Assembly (NCBI GenBank): GCA_945957575.1
Contig: CAMFLW010000002.1
Location: 1 to 64,000 of the forward strand
Direction of reading: 5' to 3'
Source of the DNA: an uncultured Aeromonas sp.
Lineage (GTDB): Bacteria > Pseudomonadota > Gammaproteobacteria > Enterobacterales > Aeromonadaceae
Length of the DNA stretch: 64,000 nt
The notes below the pieces were generated by a model. The model was not told the origin of the DNA, ran no database searches, and saw only the letters and a list, made by a program, of their open reading frames with translations. This document shows positions 1 through 8,122 of this stretch, piece after piece. A program made the position numbers and the translations under genes. The stretch's first letter is position 1, and each line of letters starts with the position of its first letter.

Positions 1-577
1 GGATCATGTGGGAAGTACCAAACAGCAGGTGCTGCTTCATGGTGTTGAGGCGATCCTTGAAGGTGCGCTCTGCGGGTTCAGCCGGTGCAGTGGCAGCCGG
101 TTTGGCGGCTGGCGCCGGTTTTTCCATTTTCGGGCCTTGCTTGAGCAGGGCCAGCGCCTGTTCTGTGGTGGTAGCTGCTTTCATCTGTTCGATAAAACCC
201 GGCTCCAGCAGACGGGTAGAGAGTTCGGCCAGCACTTCGATGTGGTGGTTGGCGCCGCCATCCGGGGAGGCGATCATGAAGATCAGCTGGGTCGGCTTGC
301 CATCTTCGGCACCGTACTCGATCCCCTGACGGCTGACACCGATGGCAATGGCCGGGCGGCTGACCGCCTTGCTCTTGGCGTGAGGCAGGGCCACCCCCTG
401 CTCGAAACCGGTGCAGTCCAGCTGCTCGCGGGCCCAGACATCTTTGACAAATTGCTCTTTGTCAGACACGGCACCATCGCGTGCCAGCATCTGGGCCATC
501 TCGTCGAACAGGGCCTCCTTGCTGGTGGCCTTCAACTCAAGGCAGATGAGTCTGCCATTGGTCATGGTGGGTAACAT
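1..577 (-). CDS. PTS EIIABC, mannose/fructose type (N-terminal part)
   Basis: Partial gene; the coding frame runs off the left window edge. The visible 192 residues are a fructose/mannitol-type EIIA domain with the phospho-accepting histidine at about residue 66 in GVALPHAKS, followed by a Pro/Ala-rich linker (about residues 145-165) that normally leads into EIIB and EIIC. The ATG at 577 is preceded by AAGGAGA at good spacing; an ATG 12 bases inside lacks this. The protein would phosphorylate and import a hexose or hexoside across the inner membrane. Neighbouring manA and a GH92 mannosidase relic point to mannose or a mannoside rather than fructose (inference). A full-length fructose EIIABC is the main alternative. 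Confidence 0.85.
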   Translation of the reverse strand, partial: MLPTMTNGRLICLELKATSKEALFDEMAQMLARDGAVSDKEQFVKDVWAREQLDCTGFEQGVALPHAKSKAVSRPAIAIGVSRQGIEYGAEDGKPTQLIFMIASPDGGANHHIEVLAELSTRLLEPGFIEQMKAATTTEQALALLKQGPKMEKPAPAAKPAATAPAEPAERTFKDRLNTMKQHLLFGTSHMI

Positions 578-1019
578 CTCACTCTCCTTCCCTGTAAGGG
601 CTAAGTCATGCGTTGCGAATTGGGCTCATTATTGCCCTCACGGGTAGGGTTGGACAGGCGATGAATGTAGCAATAACTGGATTTTTGTTGCATGGTTTTG
701 CCGGTGTGATCCAGCTCGCAAAGTATTGATCTTAAGCTCAGTAGTTGTTTTTGATTCATTCATGGCGGGATGTGACAGCGGTCAAGGTATGACAGAAAAA
801 CCCTTGCAATGGGATTTACAGCCATTTTTGGCGGTTTATTGCCCGATTTAAGGCAGGTTTGAGAACAACGGGTTGATGGCTGAACCAAGGCTTTCCACTG
901 GGAAATAGAACGGCCCGGCGCTGATTGGATTTTATCAATCCATCTGGCGTGGGCCGTCGGGTATCACAAAGTGACATTTTTGGGTTGTGTGCTGAATGTC
1001 ACCTCAATGCTATCGATCG
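578..1019. other. Non-coding region upstream of PTS gene
   Basis: No convincing gene here. It holds the PTS leader, the CRP-like site at 705-720, and an inverted repeat of GTGACATT (971-978) with AATGTCAC (995-1002). The latter lies just beyond the stop of the mannosidase relic and could be a weak terminator or an operator. The short ORFs that overlap this stretch have no ribosome-binding site. Confidence 0.5.
705..720. promoter_or_regulatory. Candidate CRP site upstream of the PTS gene
   Basis: The sequence is TGTGA, six bases, then TCGCA, which matches the CRP half-sites (TGTGA-N6-TCACA) at 9 of 10 positions. It lies 128 bp upstream of the PTS start. Catabolite control of a PTS sugar gene would be expected, but no promoter elements were confirmed. 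Confidence 0.45.
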
Positions 1020-1466
1020 TTACTTTTGTGGCGGGGTATTGCCCATCACGAAGTGGAGATTGCCACCGGGTACAAACTCCTGGTGCTCGAAGAAGAGGCC
1101 ATCCTTGAGCGGTTTGCCATTGATGGTGACCGACTGAACATAGCGGTTATTGGTGCTGTTTTTATCGGCGATGATAGTGACGGTTCCCCTCTTGATCGGG
1201 ATGGTCGCTTTGGCAAACAGCGGGCGGCCGAAGGTGTAGACGGGGTCTGCTGCATTCACCTGATAGAAGCCAAGTGCTGACATGACGTAACAGGCAGACA
1301 TGGAGCCCACATCCTCGTTGCCTATGATGCCTGCCGGGGTGTTCGAGTACATGGTGTCGAGGATGTAGTCGACCATTTCCTGAGTTTTCCACGGCTCCGA
1401 TGCCCAGTTGTAGAGGTATGGGATAGGGTGGGAGGGTTCATTGCCGAAGGCCACCTGACCCATCAT
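1020..1466 (-). pseudogene. GH92 alpha-mannosidase, 3' remnant
   Basis: About 148 codons that match the C-terminal end of family GH92 exo-alpha-mannosidases: the PYLYNWA..PWKTQ segment, GNEDVGSMSA, the ALGFYQVN block and PLF.KATI. GH92 enzymes are usually around 750 residues, so about four fifths of the gene is missing. The sequence immediately upstream has stops in frame and no ribosome-binding site, so this is a 5'-truncated relic. It sits between the PTS gene and manA on the same strand, which suggests the locus once handled mannose released from oligomannosides. Confidence 0.75.
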
Positions 1467-1644
1467 CCCGGTTATGTCTGTCTAGCGGTGCAGAAGGGTT
1501 AAGCTGGCTTGTATAACCGCCGAGTGGTGTGGCCGTTGAGGCTCAATGACATTAATCATTATAAGTCGGCGTGTTATTCTTCGGCGTTGGGTGAAATGAC
1601 CGATGTTGTGAGCCGTACCGCACCCACGTAGTCAGAAGGGCTGG

Positions 1645-1668
1645 AAAAAGGGCCCTGCAGGGCCCTTT
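1645..1668 (-). terminator. Rho-independent terminator after manA
   Basis: Perfect inverted repeat AAAGGGCCC-TGCA-GGGCCCTTT, followed on the minus strand by a run of T residues (the complement of 1645-1649). It lies 35 bp past the manA stop. Confidence 0.8.
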
Positions 1669-1702
1669 GAACAGACGGTGATGAGCCGATGGCCCATCAG
1701 GA

Positions 1703-2893
1703 TCAGCGGTTGCTGGCGCGGGCAAAACGCCCTTCAGCCGTCACGCGATAATCGCCGGTGCTGGCGGGTACAAATGCAGATTGCCCGATGGTCAGTGTCA
1801 GACGCTCGCCATCCTGGCCAATGAGGGTGATGGGCCCATCGATGGCGAACAGGATCTCGGCATGGCCGGTGGTGAGGGCATGTTCGCCTGCGCCATATAC
1901 GCTGAAGGTGAAGTCCGGTACCGGCACGTCGAAGTGCTGTACTGTGCCTTCCATGCGAGGGGTGAGCAGGATCTGGTCGTCCGGTTTGGCGACACAGCGG
2001 GTGCAGGCCAGCAGCTCCGGCACATCCATGTATTTGGGGGTCAGACCGGCACGCAGCACGTTGTCGGAGTTGGCCATGATCTCGAGGCCAGTGCCGTGAA
2101 TGTAGGCGTGGGGGGTCTGGGCATCGAGGAACATCGCCTGACCCGGCTCAAGCGTCACCACGTTGAGCAGGAGTGGTGAGAAGAGCCCCACATCCCCCGG
2201 GTATTGGTTGGCCAGATTGCTGATGGTGGCGAAAGTCTCTTCATCCTGATGGGCGGCGGCATAGGCCAGCAGGCCAGCCAGCGCCTCGTCCTTGCGCTCA
2301 CCGCGGAGGATCAACAACTGGTGGAAGAAGTGCTGCAGGCCAGCTTCATCCTGTGACTGGCGAAGCGCCGCGGTCAGGTCGACCAGTGCGGGCAGCGCCA
2401 TGCGATCGAACAGGGCCAGGATGGCCGGGATGGCGCGAAAGCCGTTCATCGCTTGATAGCGGGTGAGGGCAAAGACCAGCTCCGGCTTGTGGTTCGGATC
2501 CTTGTAGTTGCGGTTGCTCGCCTTGATATCGATGCTTGCGGCCTCTTCTCTGGCAAAACCGGCTTCGGCCTGTGCCTTGCTCGGGTGTACCTGAATGGAG
2601 AGCGCCTGTTCGGCGCAGAGCACCTTGAACAGGAAGGGGAGTGAGCCGAAACGCGCCTGGGTGGCTTCGCCCAACATGGCGATGGGGTTGGCGTCAATCA
2701 GGCTGGAAAGCTTCACGGTCTCGCCTGCCAGGGTTACTTCGGAGCAGCCATTGGGGTGAGCACCCATCCACAGTTCAGCTTGTGGTTTGCCTTCGGGATT
2801 GTTGATGCCAAACAGGGTGGTGAGGGAGTCACGACTGCCCCAGACATAATCCTGGATCGGGTTGCACATTAGAAAAAACGGCGGGTAGCTCAT
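1703..2893 (-). CDS. manA: Mannose-6-phosphate isomerase, type I
   Basis: 396 residues, the usual length. ManA interconverts mannose-6-phosphate and fructose-6-phosphate in the cytoplasm and is a zinc enzyme. Zinc ligands of the E. coli type are visible at Q101 and H103 (QVHPSKAQAE) and E138 (NHKPELVF), with a further histidine in the TPHAYIHG stretch. The C-terminal signature around NVLRAGLTPK is intact. The start at 2893 has AGGAG upstream. It is divergent from the AraC regulator (115 bp gap) and upstream of the PTS gene on the same strand, so it would feed PTS-imported mannose-6-P into glycolysis. Confidence 0.95.
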   Translation of the reverse strand: MSYPPFFLMCNPIQDYVWGSRDSLTTLFGINNPEGKPQAELWMGAHPNGCSEVTLAGETVKLSSLIDANPIAMLGEATQARFGSLPFLFKVLCAEQALSIQVHPSKAQAEAGFAREEAASIDIKASNRNYKDPNHKPELVFALTRYQAMNGFRAIPAILALFDRMALPALVDLTAALRQSQDEAGLQHFFHQLLILRGERKDEALAGLLAYAAAHQDEETFATISNLANQYPGDVGLFSPLLLNVVTLEPGQAMFLDAQTPHAYIHGTGLEIMANSDNVLRAGLTPKYMDVPELLACTRCVAKPDDQILLTPRMEGTVQHFDVPVPDFTFSVYGAGEHALTTGHAEILFAIDGPITLIGQDGERLTLTIGQSAFVPASTGDYRVTAEGRFARASNR

Positions 2894-3008
2894 GGATGGC
2901 TCCTGGTATCAGAACGATTTTTGGGAATTTCAGTCTGGCGCGGACTATAGCATGGCAGGGGCAGCGCACCGCAATCGGTTGCTCTCTGCATCTTGATCAG
3001 GATCATTC

Positions 3009-3884
3009 ATGAGTATCATCTTTACCCAACTGCTGGATGGCTTTCTAAGTGAGAGGGAAGGCTTTGAGAAGGTGTTGTTTGCCTCTGACAAAGGGGTACC
3101 TCCCAGCTTCAGTTATCAGGTCAATTTTCCGCGCCTCGAGCTGGTATTCAGTGGCCACTATCTCAACCAGATCTGGTCCCCGGAGGGGGACATCCAGTTG
3201 GTACAGATGGGACAGCAGGAGGCGATGTACATTCCCCCCAATGGCTGGAACAAGCCGGACTGGGACAATGACTGTTCCGTGCTCAGCCTGTTGTTCGGCA
3301 AGCGCCAAATCGGGTTCAGTCTGGTCAGCAAACATAAGGGAGACACCGGGTTCTTCGATGTGCAGAAGCATAGTATTCAGGCCGGGGCCGGACGGGCGCT
3401 CGATCATATCCTGCTCTCCCTCAACACCCTGGCGCAGGAGCAAGTTAGGGCGCCGATGGATAATCACCTGCTGCAGGCGCTGCTCAGCTACTCACGGCAA
3501 CTGCTGGTGGAGTCGGAGAGCAGTCGTCCTCGCGGCGCCGATCTCTTTCATGGCATCTGCATCTACATTCAGGAAAACTTTCACCGCCCCATCGGCCGAG
3601 AATGCATCGCCGCCCGCTTCAATCTCTCCCCCAGCCATCTCTCCCGCTTGTTCCGCCAGCAGGGGCATATGCGGCTGGCGGACTACATCAGCTGGGTACG
3701 GCTGGAGCGGGCCAAGTTCATGCTGAAAAAGTATCGCTTCCGTCTCGAAGATGTCGCCAATCGCTGCGGTTTTACCGATGTGAACTACTTCTGTCGGGTG
3801 TTCAAGCAGAAGACCGGATTGACCCCTACCCAGTATCGTTCTCTGAGTCAGCCGCTGGCGGCGGCCAGTGAACGGGAGGAGTAA
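3009..3884 (+). CDS. AraC-family transcriptional regulator
   Basis: 291 residues. The C-terminal third (about residues 180-285) is a classic AraC double helix-turn-helix: IAARFNLSPSHLSRLFRQ followed by DVANRCGFTDVNYFCRVFKQKTG. The N-terminal part is a less conserved sensor region. It is divergently transcribed from manA, so it probably controls the manA/PTS genes from the 115-bp shared intergenic region; that is inferred from position. The inducer is unknown. Confidence 0.9.
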   Translation: MSIIFTQLLDGFLSEREGFEKVLFASDKGVPPSFSYQVNFPRLELVFSGHYLNQIWSPEGDIQLVQMGQQEAMYIPPNGWNKPDWDNDCSVLSLLFGKRQIGFSLVSKHKGDTGFFDVQKHSIQAGAGRALDHILLSLNTLAQEQVRAPMDNHLLQALLSYSRQLLVESESSRPRGADLFHGICIYIQENFHRPIGRECIAARFNLSPSHLSRLFRQQGHMRLADYISWVRLERAKFMLKKYRFRLEDVANRCGFTDVNYFCRVFKQKTGLTPTQYRSLSQPLAAASEREE

Positions 3885-4040
3885 CAAAACGGGGCCGGGA
3901 AGGGATGGGGACGGCACGCTGGTAGGGGGCTATCTCTTTGGTCTGACATGCTTGCTTGTCGTTTTATTATGAAAATGAATGGGCTAAGATGGCCGCGCGC
4001 AACAAACAAGTTGATAACAAACGGAAGTTAGGAGATGCCG

Positions 4041-5294
4041 ATGGAAAGCAAAGTAGTTATCCCGACCCAGGGCCAGAAAATCACAGTCGACGCCAGCGGC
4101 AAGCTGCAGGTTCCCAACCATCCGATCATTCCGTTTATCGAAGGGGATGGCATCGGTGTTGACGTAACCCCGGCCATGTTGAATGTGGTGAATGCTGCGG
4201 TCGAGAAAGCCTACAAGGGCGAGCGCAAGATCGCCTGGATGGAGATCTACACCGGCGAGAAGTCGACTCATGTCTATGGCGAAGGTGCCTGGCTGCCGGC
4301 CGAAACCCTCGATTTCATTCGCGAATACTGCGTGGCCATCAAGGGCCCGCTGACCACGCCGGTCGGTGGCGGTATCCGCTCTCTCAACGTGGCTCTGCGT
4401 CAGGAGCTGGATCTCTATATCTGCCTGCGCCCGGTGCGTTACTACGACGGCACCCCGAGCCCGGTGAAGCGTCCTGATCTGACCGACATGGTGATCTTCC
4501 GCGAAAACGCCGAAGACATCTATGCCGGCATCGAATGGAAGGCCGACAGTGCCGAAGCGAACAAGGTGATCGCCTTCCTGCAAAACGAGATGGGCGTGAA
4601 GAAAATTCGCTTCCCCGAGTCCTGCGGCATCGGCATCAAGCCGATGTCCAAGGCCGGTACCGAGCGTCTGGTGCGTGCCGCCATCGAGTATGCCATCGAC
4701 AACGATCGCGACTCCGTGACTCTGGTGCACAAGGGTAACATCATGAAGTTCACCGAAGGTGCCTTCAAGGATTGGGGTTATGCCCTGGCCCAGAACGAGT
4801 ACGGTGCCCAGTTGATCGACGGCGGCCCATGGTGCTCCTTCAAGAACCCGAAAACCGGCAAAACCATCGTCATCAAGGATGTCATCGCCGACGCCTTCCT
4901 GCAGCAGATCCTGCTGCGCCCGGCCGAGTATGACGTTATCGCCTGTATGAACCTCAACGGTGACTACATCTCCGATGCGCTGGCCGCTCAGGTTGGTGGT
5001 ATCGGCATCGCGCCGGGTGCCAACATCGGTGACGGCGTGGCCCTGTTCGAAGCAACTCACGGTACTGCGCCGAAATATGCCGGTCAGGACAAGGTCAACC
5101 CGGGCTCGCTGATCCTCTCTGCCGAGATGATGCTGCGCCACATGGGCTGGGTCGAAGCGGCCGATCTCATCATTAAGGGGATGGAAGCGGCGATCCGCAA
5201 CAAGACCGTCACCTATGACTTCGAGCGCCTGATGGAAGGGGCCACCCTGCGCTCCTGCTCCCAGTTCGCCCAAGACATGATCGACCAGATGTAA
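4041..5294 (+). CDS. icd: Isocitrate dehydrogenase, NADP-dependent
   Basis: 417 residues, very close to E. coli Icd. It oxidatively decarboxylates isocitrate to 2-oxoglutarate in the TCA cycle. The phosphorylatable serine that AceK acts on is present (S114 in [14 protein letters not shown]). The substrate and metal segments ([37 protein letters not shown]) are intact. An upstream in-frame ATG at 4035 touches the Shine-Dalgarno GGAG; the ATG at 4041 has better spacing and gives MESKVV, the E. coli N-terminus. Confidence 0.97.
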   Translation: MESKVVIPTQGQKITVDASGKLQVPNHPIIPFIEGDGIGVDVTPAMLNVVNAAVEKAYKGERKIAWMEIYTGEKSTHVYGEGAWLPAETLDFIREYCVAIKGPLTTPVGGGIRSLNVALRQELDLYICLRPVRYYDGTPSPVKRPDLTDMVIFRENAEDIYAGIEWKADSAEANKVIAFLQNEMGVKKIRFPESCGIGIKPMSKAGTERLVRAAIEYAIDNDRDSVTLVHKGNIMKFTEGAFKDWGYALAQNEYGAQLIDGGPWCSFKNPKTGKTIVIKDVIADAFLQQILLRPAEYDVIACMNLNGDYISDALAAQVGGIGIAPGANIGDGVALFEATHGTAPKYAGQDKVNPGSLILSAEMMLRHMGWVEAADLIIKGMEAAIRNKTVTYDFERLMEGATLRSCSQFAQDMIDQM

Positions 5295-5320
5295 TGTCTT
5301 CTGCTTGCCAGAAAAGACAA

Positions 5321-5349
5321 AACCGGCGCCATGAGCGCCGGTTTTTTTA
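5321..5349. terminator. Terminator after icd
   Basis: Stem AACCGGCGC/GCGCCGGTT with loop CATGA and a T7 tract on the plus strand. The minus strand also ends in TTTTGTC, so it may also stop transcription coming from the relic to its right. Confidence 0.85.
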
Positions 5350-5369
5350 TCTCGAGTGAGTGAAGAGGA

Positions 5370-5786
5370 TCAGATGTTGGCCGCTGCCAGATACTTGGCC
5401 ATCTCCTCGGCCGGTACCATGCCGCCGCCAGTGGCCCACACCAGATGGGTGGCGCGGGCCATGGTTGCCGCGTCCAGTCCCTGCCCGGTTTGCCATGCCG
5501 GATCGGCCGCTACACGCCACGGGCCAGCCATGCCGGCCAGCGCCATCAGGGAGGTGACACAGGTGGCGGTGGTGTAGTACTTGAGCGTTTCGTTCAGGTG
5601 CTTGACCAGCCAGAACAGAGAGTCGGTCACAATGGTGCAGCCAATGGCACCGGAGCCGATGGCCAGAGTCATGATCTCCGGGCTGATGTTCGGGTAGTGC
5701 ACCATGATGGGGGAGACAATGGCGGTGGTGCCCATCATGGCAAGGGTGGCGGAGCCCACAGCGGCGTGCAGCGTGGTGCTGCAAGG
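5370..5786 (-). pseudogene. Chimeric relic: GntP-family permease fused to D-serine dehydratase tail
   Basis: An open frame of about 138 codons without a credible start. The first part ([10 protein letters not shown] through [19 protein letters not shown]) is the C-terminal end of a GntP/DsdX-type H+ symporter. From about ALAGMAG onward it switches to the C-terminus of D-serine dehydratase DsdA: GMAGPWRV, then [17 protein letters not shown]. The fusion falls at a stretch (ALAG) that both families share. The simplest reading is an internal deletion that removed the permease 3' end and most of dsdA from a former D-serine permease-dehydratase operon. The family calls rest on recalled motifs. Confidence 0.65.
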
Positions 5787-5801
5787 CGAATAGTCGGAAG
5801 A

Positions 5802-5978
5802 TCAGGTAGTTCTTTCCAGATGATGCTGGTAAATCTGCTGCCACTTGTTCAGCTCGTTTTCATTCCCCTGCTGCTGCCAGAACTCGCAGATGGAGCTGGC
5901 AAGCTCGGATGCCATGGCGTGGTCGCCATCACGGCGACTCATCAGATAATCTCCCAGCCAGCTTTGATATTGTTTCAT
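5802..5978 (-). CDS. Small protein, 58 aa, unknown function
   Basis: Begins MKQYQSWLGDYL and ends QHHLERTT; rich in Trp, Gln and Glu, hydrophilic, no signal peptide or membrane segment. The ATG at 5978 has AAGGAG eight bases upstream, a strong reason to call it real. Its stop lies 16 bases before the point where the permease/dehydratase relic becomes readable, so the deletion that made the relic may have ended just downstream of this gene. No family recognised; a small DNA-binding or adaptor protein is possible. Confidence 0.6.
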   Translation of the reverse strand: MKQYQSWLGDYLMSRRDGDHAMASELASSICEFWQQQGNENELNKWQQIYQHHLERTT

Positions 5979-6625
5979 TACCCGATCTCCTTATCTCATG
6001 TGCTCTTGATGGTGCTCGTCCTGACCGAAGCCTGTCGGCTCGCATTGGGGCTAACATCATCAGGCATGATGGTGCAAGGTCACGAACCGGGCAGAGAGCA
6101 CAATGGGCAATCTGGCGGCGAACGTGACACGAGATGTCAAAAAACGAGCGCCATTTTAGCACAAACCGGCCAACTTGGGGTAAATGTCGCCACTGATTGC
6201 AACGGAGCGGCCCCATCTCCTTGTTCCCAAAATAGAAAACCCGCCGTGATGGTGGGTTTAATTGCGGTTAAATGTGCAGTAACAGGGGGATATCTGCTGT
6301 TACCCGGTGGGAACGACAAACTCAACACAGGGATTTGAGTTGTATTCATAGTCGCCTTGCTACCGGCATCTTTAAAACACCCTCCAAAATCCTGTTCTGT
6401 GTCGATTTTTTCTGCTTTGTTTGGCGAGCGTTTTTTTATAGAAAATCTACCGCCCATTCCAGCTTCTCCCTTATTCCACTGAGGGCCCGATGCACTACCG
6501 CTTCCAATATCGGCAGCCATTGTGTCATGCAGAAGTGGACATGATGCGATGATGTTTACGTTAACAGGGCTGGCACTGTACCGAAACTCATCAGCTCAAG
6601 ATGATGGCCTCTAAAAGCTGCCCAG
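5979..6625. other. Gene-poor stretch between 58-aa gene and DUF2892-type gene
   Basis: I see no supported gene. A 127-codon minus-strand frame (6137-6520) lacks a ribosome-binding site and does not resemble any family I know. The stretch is less GC-rich than its neighbours, with T-runs near 6405 and 6430, and is probably the leader of the 58-aa gene plus decayed DNA. Confidence 0.4.
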
Positions 6626-6811
6626 CTATTTCAATCCTATCCGTTTGAGGAGCATCGCGGCCGGGCAGAAACCGGTGAAGGCGCTCTGGATCAGGTTGAC
6701 CCCGACAAAGGCACTCAACCAGACAAAACCCGGATGGACCCAGTTGGTAAGGATCAGCGAGAGCAGCAACATGCAACCCGCGACGATTCTGACTCCGTTA
6801 TCTACTGTCAT
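6626..6811 (-). CDS. DUF2892/YgaP-like inner-membrane protein
   Basis: 61 residues with two predicted membrane helices (about 8-25 and 28-48) and the typical start MTVDNGVRIVAG and end FCPAAMLLKRIGLK. This matches the DUF2892 domain found alone or fused to rhodanese in YgaP. It is divergent from the ArsR-type regulator. In bacteria with YgaV/BigR-type regulators a YgaP-like protein is a usual target, which supports a sulfur-stress role (inference). Confidence 0.8.
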   Translation of the reverse strand: MTVDNGVRIVAGCMLLLSLILTNWVHPGFVWLSAFVGVNLIQSAFTGFCPAAMLLKRIGLK

Positions 6812-6836
6812 GACCTTCTCCTTATTTAATTTAGAT

Positions 6837-6848
6837 ATTGCTAATTTA
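6837..6848. promoter_or_regulatory. Candidate ArsR operator, copy 1 (ATTGCTAATTTA)
   Basis: First of two identical 12-mers (second at 6882-6893) in the AT-rich gap between the DUF2892-type gene and the regulator. It overlaps a possible -35 element TTGCTA (6838-6843), which is followed 16 bp later by TACAAT (6860-6865). Binding here would block transcription of the rightward operon. Confidence 0.5.
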
Positions 6849-6881
6849 GTGTCACTTTATACAATAGACCAAATATCAGCA

Positions 6882-6893
6882 ATTGCTAATTTA
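6882..6893. promoter_or_regulatory. Candidate ArsR operator, copy 2 (ATTGCTAATTTA)
   Basis: Second identical 12-mer, 45 bp after the first and five bases before the regulator start at 6899. No Shine-Dalgarno is seen before that start. Confidence 0.45.
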
Positions 6894-6898
6894 CTCTT

Positions 6899-7213
6899 AT
6901 GAGCCGATTCGACGAGATGAACAGACATGCGACAGCCGCCGCCTCCCTGCTCAAGGCGTTGGCTCACCCTGAACGCCTGATGGTGCTCTGCCAGCTGGTG
7001 GAGGGGGAGAAGGGGGTCGGGGAGCTGCTGGCCCACAGCCAGCTAGGGCAGTCGGCCTTCTCCCAGCAACTGTCGGTATTGAAGCGCTACGGCCTGATCC
7101 GTTCGCGCAAGGTCTCCCAGCAGATCTACTACTCGCTGGTGAGCGAGGCGGCCGCCGATGTGCTGGCGGCGCTGCAAACCCATTTTTGTCACTCAGAAAA
7201 TAAGGAATCTTGA
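6899..7213 (+). CDS. ArsR-family regulator, two-cysteine (BigR/YgaV-like)
   Basis: 104 residues, a winged-helix ArsR repressor with recognition helix around residues 50-64 ([19 protein letters not shown]). It has two cysteines, C31 in the second helix and C97 near the C-terminus, the arrangement of persulfide-sensing BigR/SqrR/YgaV proteins in which polysulfide bridges the two thiols. The metal-binding ELCVC motif of arsenic sensors is absent. It heads a tight run of sulfur-transport and efflux genes and faces a DUF2892-type gene. The stop overlaps the next start (TGATG). Sulfane sulfur as inducer is an inference from these cysteines and neighbours. Confidence 0.85.
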   Translation: MSRFDEMNRHATAAASLLKALAHPERLMVLCQLVEGEKGVGELLAHSQLGQSAFSQQLSVLKRYGLIRSRKVSQQIYYSLVSEAAADVLAALQTHFCHSENKES

Positions 7214-7626
7214 TGATGGAAAGCCAATGGCTGCTCTCTTTGGGCGGCGGCATGCTGGCAGGGCTGTCGGCCCTGATCCTGATGTTGTTCAACGGCAGGG
7301 TCGCCGGGATCAGCGGCATTCTGGCCGGTGCCTTGCAACACCGGGCGCCGTGGCGGGTGCTGTTTCTGCTGGGGTTGGGGGCTGGCGCCTGGCTGGCGCT
7401 GACCCTGGGCTGGGCCAGCATGCCCGCATTTACCACCCTGCCCGGTTGGCCCGTTGTGCTGCTGGCCGGTCTGCTGGTCGGCATCGGCACCCGTGTTGGC
7501 AATGGCTGTACCAGCGGCCACGGCATCTGTGGCATGGGGCGGCTCTCCCTGCGCTCCATCGTCGCCACCCTGACCTTTATGGCGGCAGGCTTTATCACCG
7601 TCTTCGTCACTCATCATCTGTTGTAA
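7213..7626 (+). CDS. YeeE/YedE family sulfur transporter, first half
   Basis: 137 residues with four hydrophobic segments. It carries the family signature [17 protein letters not shown] with two conserved cysteines (TsuA/YeeE type). Family members move thiosulfate or other reduced sulfur through the inner membrane. Together with the next gene it forms the split two-gene version. The start overlaps the regulator stop; an ATG codon immediately downstream is an equally possible start. Confidence 0.88.
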   Translation: MMESQWLLSLGGGMLAGLSALILMLFNGRVAGISGILAGALQHRAPWRVLFLLGLGAGAWLALTLGWASMPAFTTLPGWPVVLLAGLLVGIGTRVGNGCTSGHGICGMGRLSLRSIVATLTFMAAGFITVFVTHHLL

Positions 7627-7639
7627 GGGGCTGATCGCC

Positions 7640-8086
7640 ATGAAATTGCTGACAAGTTTGTTTGCGGGCCTGCTGTTTGGACTGGGGATGGCCATCTCCG
7701 GCATGGTGGATCCCGCCCGGGTCACCGGTTTTCTCGATCTGGCTGGCGCATGGGATCCCAGCCTCGCCTTCGTGATGGGAGGCGCCCTGCTGGTCTTTAT
7801 GCCGGGTTACTTCCTGCTGGTGAAACCCCGTCGTCAGAGTGTACTGGGCGAGCCCATCGCGGCCGTACCTGCCGCAAAGCTGGATCGCAATCTGGTCGGT
7901 GGCGCTGCGCTGTTCGGTATCGGCTGGGGATTGGTGGGTATCTGCCCGGGGCCTGCCTTGAGTCTCATTTCCAGCGGTCAGCCCATGATACTGTTGTTTA
8001 TTGTGGCCATGGTGGTCGGGATTTTGTTTGTTGATCGGGTTTTGGTTAAGGTGCGGGAGAAGCGCTGCCACCCCCGCTCTGTCTGA
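7640..8086 (+). CDS. YeeE/YedE family sulfur transporter, second half (DUF6691-like)
   Basis: 148 residues, hydrophobic, with the paired repeat GLLFGLGMAISGMVDPARVTGFLDL near the N-terminus and the conserved cysteine loop GICPGPAL at about 115. It follows the first half by 13 bp. It presumably assembles with it into a full pore. The C-terminal end is basic and predicted cytoplasmic. Confidence 0.88.
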   Translation: MKLLTSLFAGLLFGLGMAISGMVDPARVTGFLDLAGAWDPSLAFVMGGALLVFMPGYFLLVKPRRQSVLGEPIAAVPAAKLDRNLVGGAALFGIGWGLVGICPGPALSLISSGQPMILLFIVAMVVGILFVDRVLVKVREKRCHPRSV

Positions 8087-8122
8087 ACGGATTGCCCCTG
8101 GTGTCGGGGAAGGAGGAATATC

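Noticed and set aside
3984..5273. 429-codon open frame antisense to icd
   Set aside because: icd is certain from its protein sequence; the antisense frame has no recognisable content.
6137..6520. 127-codon minus-strand frame in the gene-poor gap
   Set aside because: No Shine-Dalgarno, atypical composition and no similarity that I recognise. Kept only as part of the gap description.
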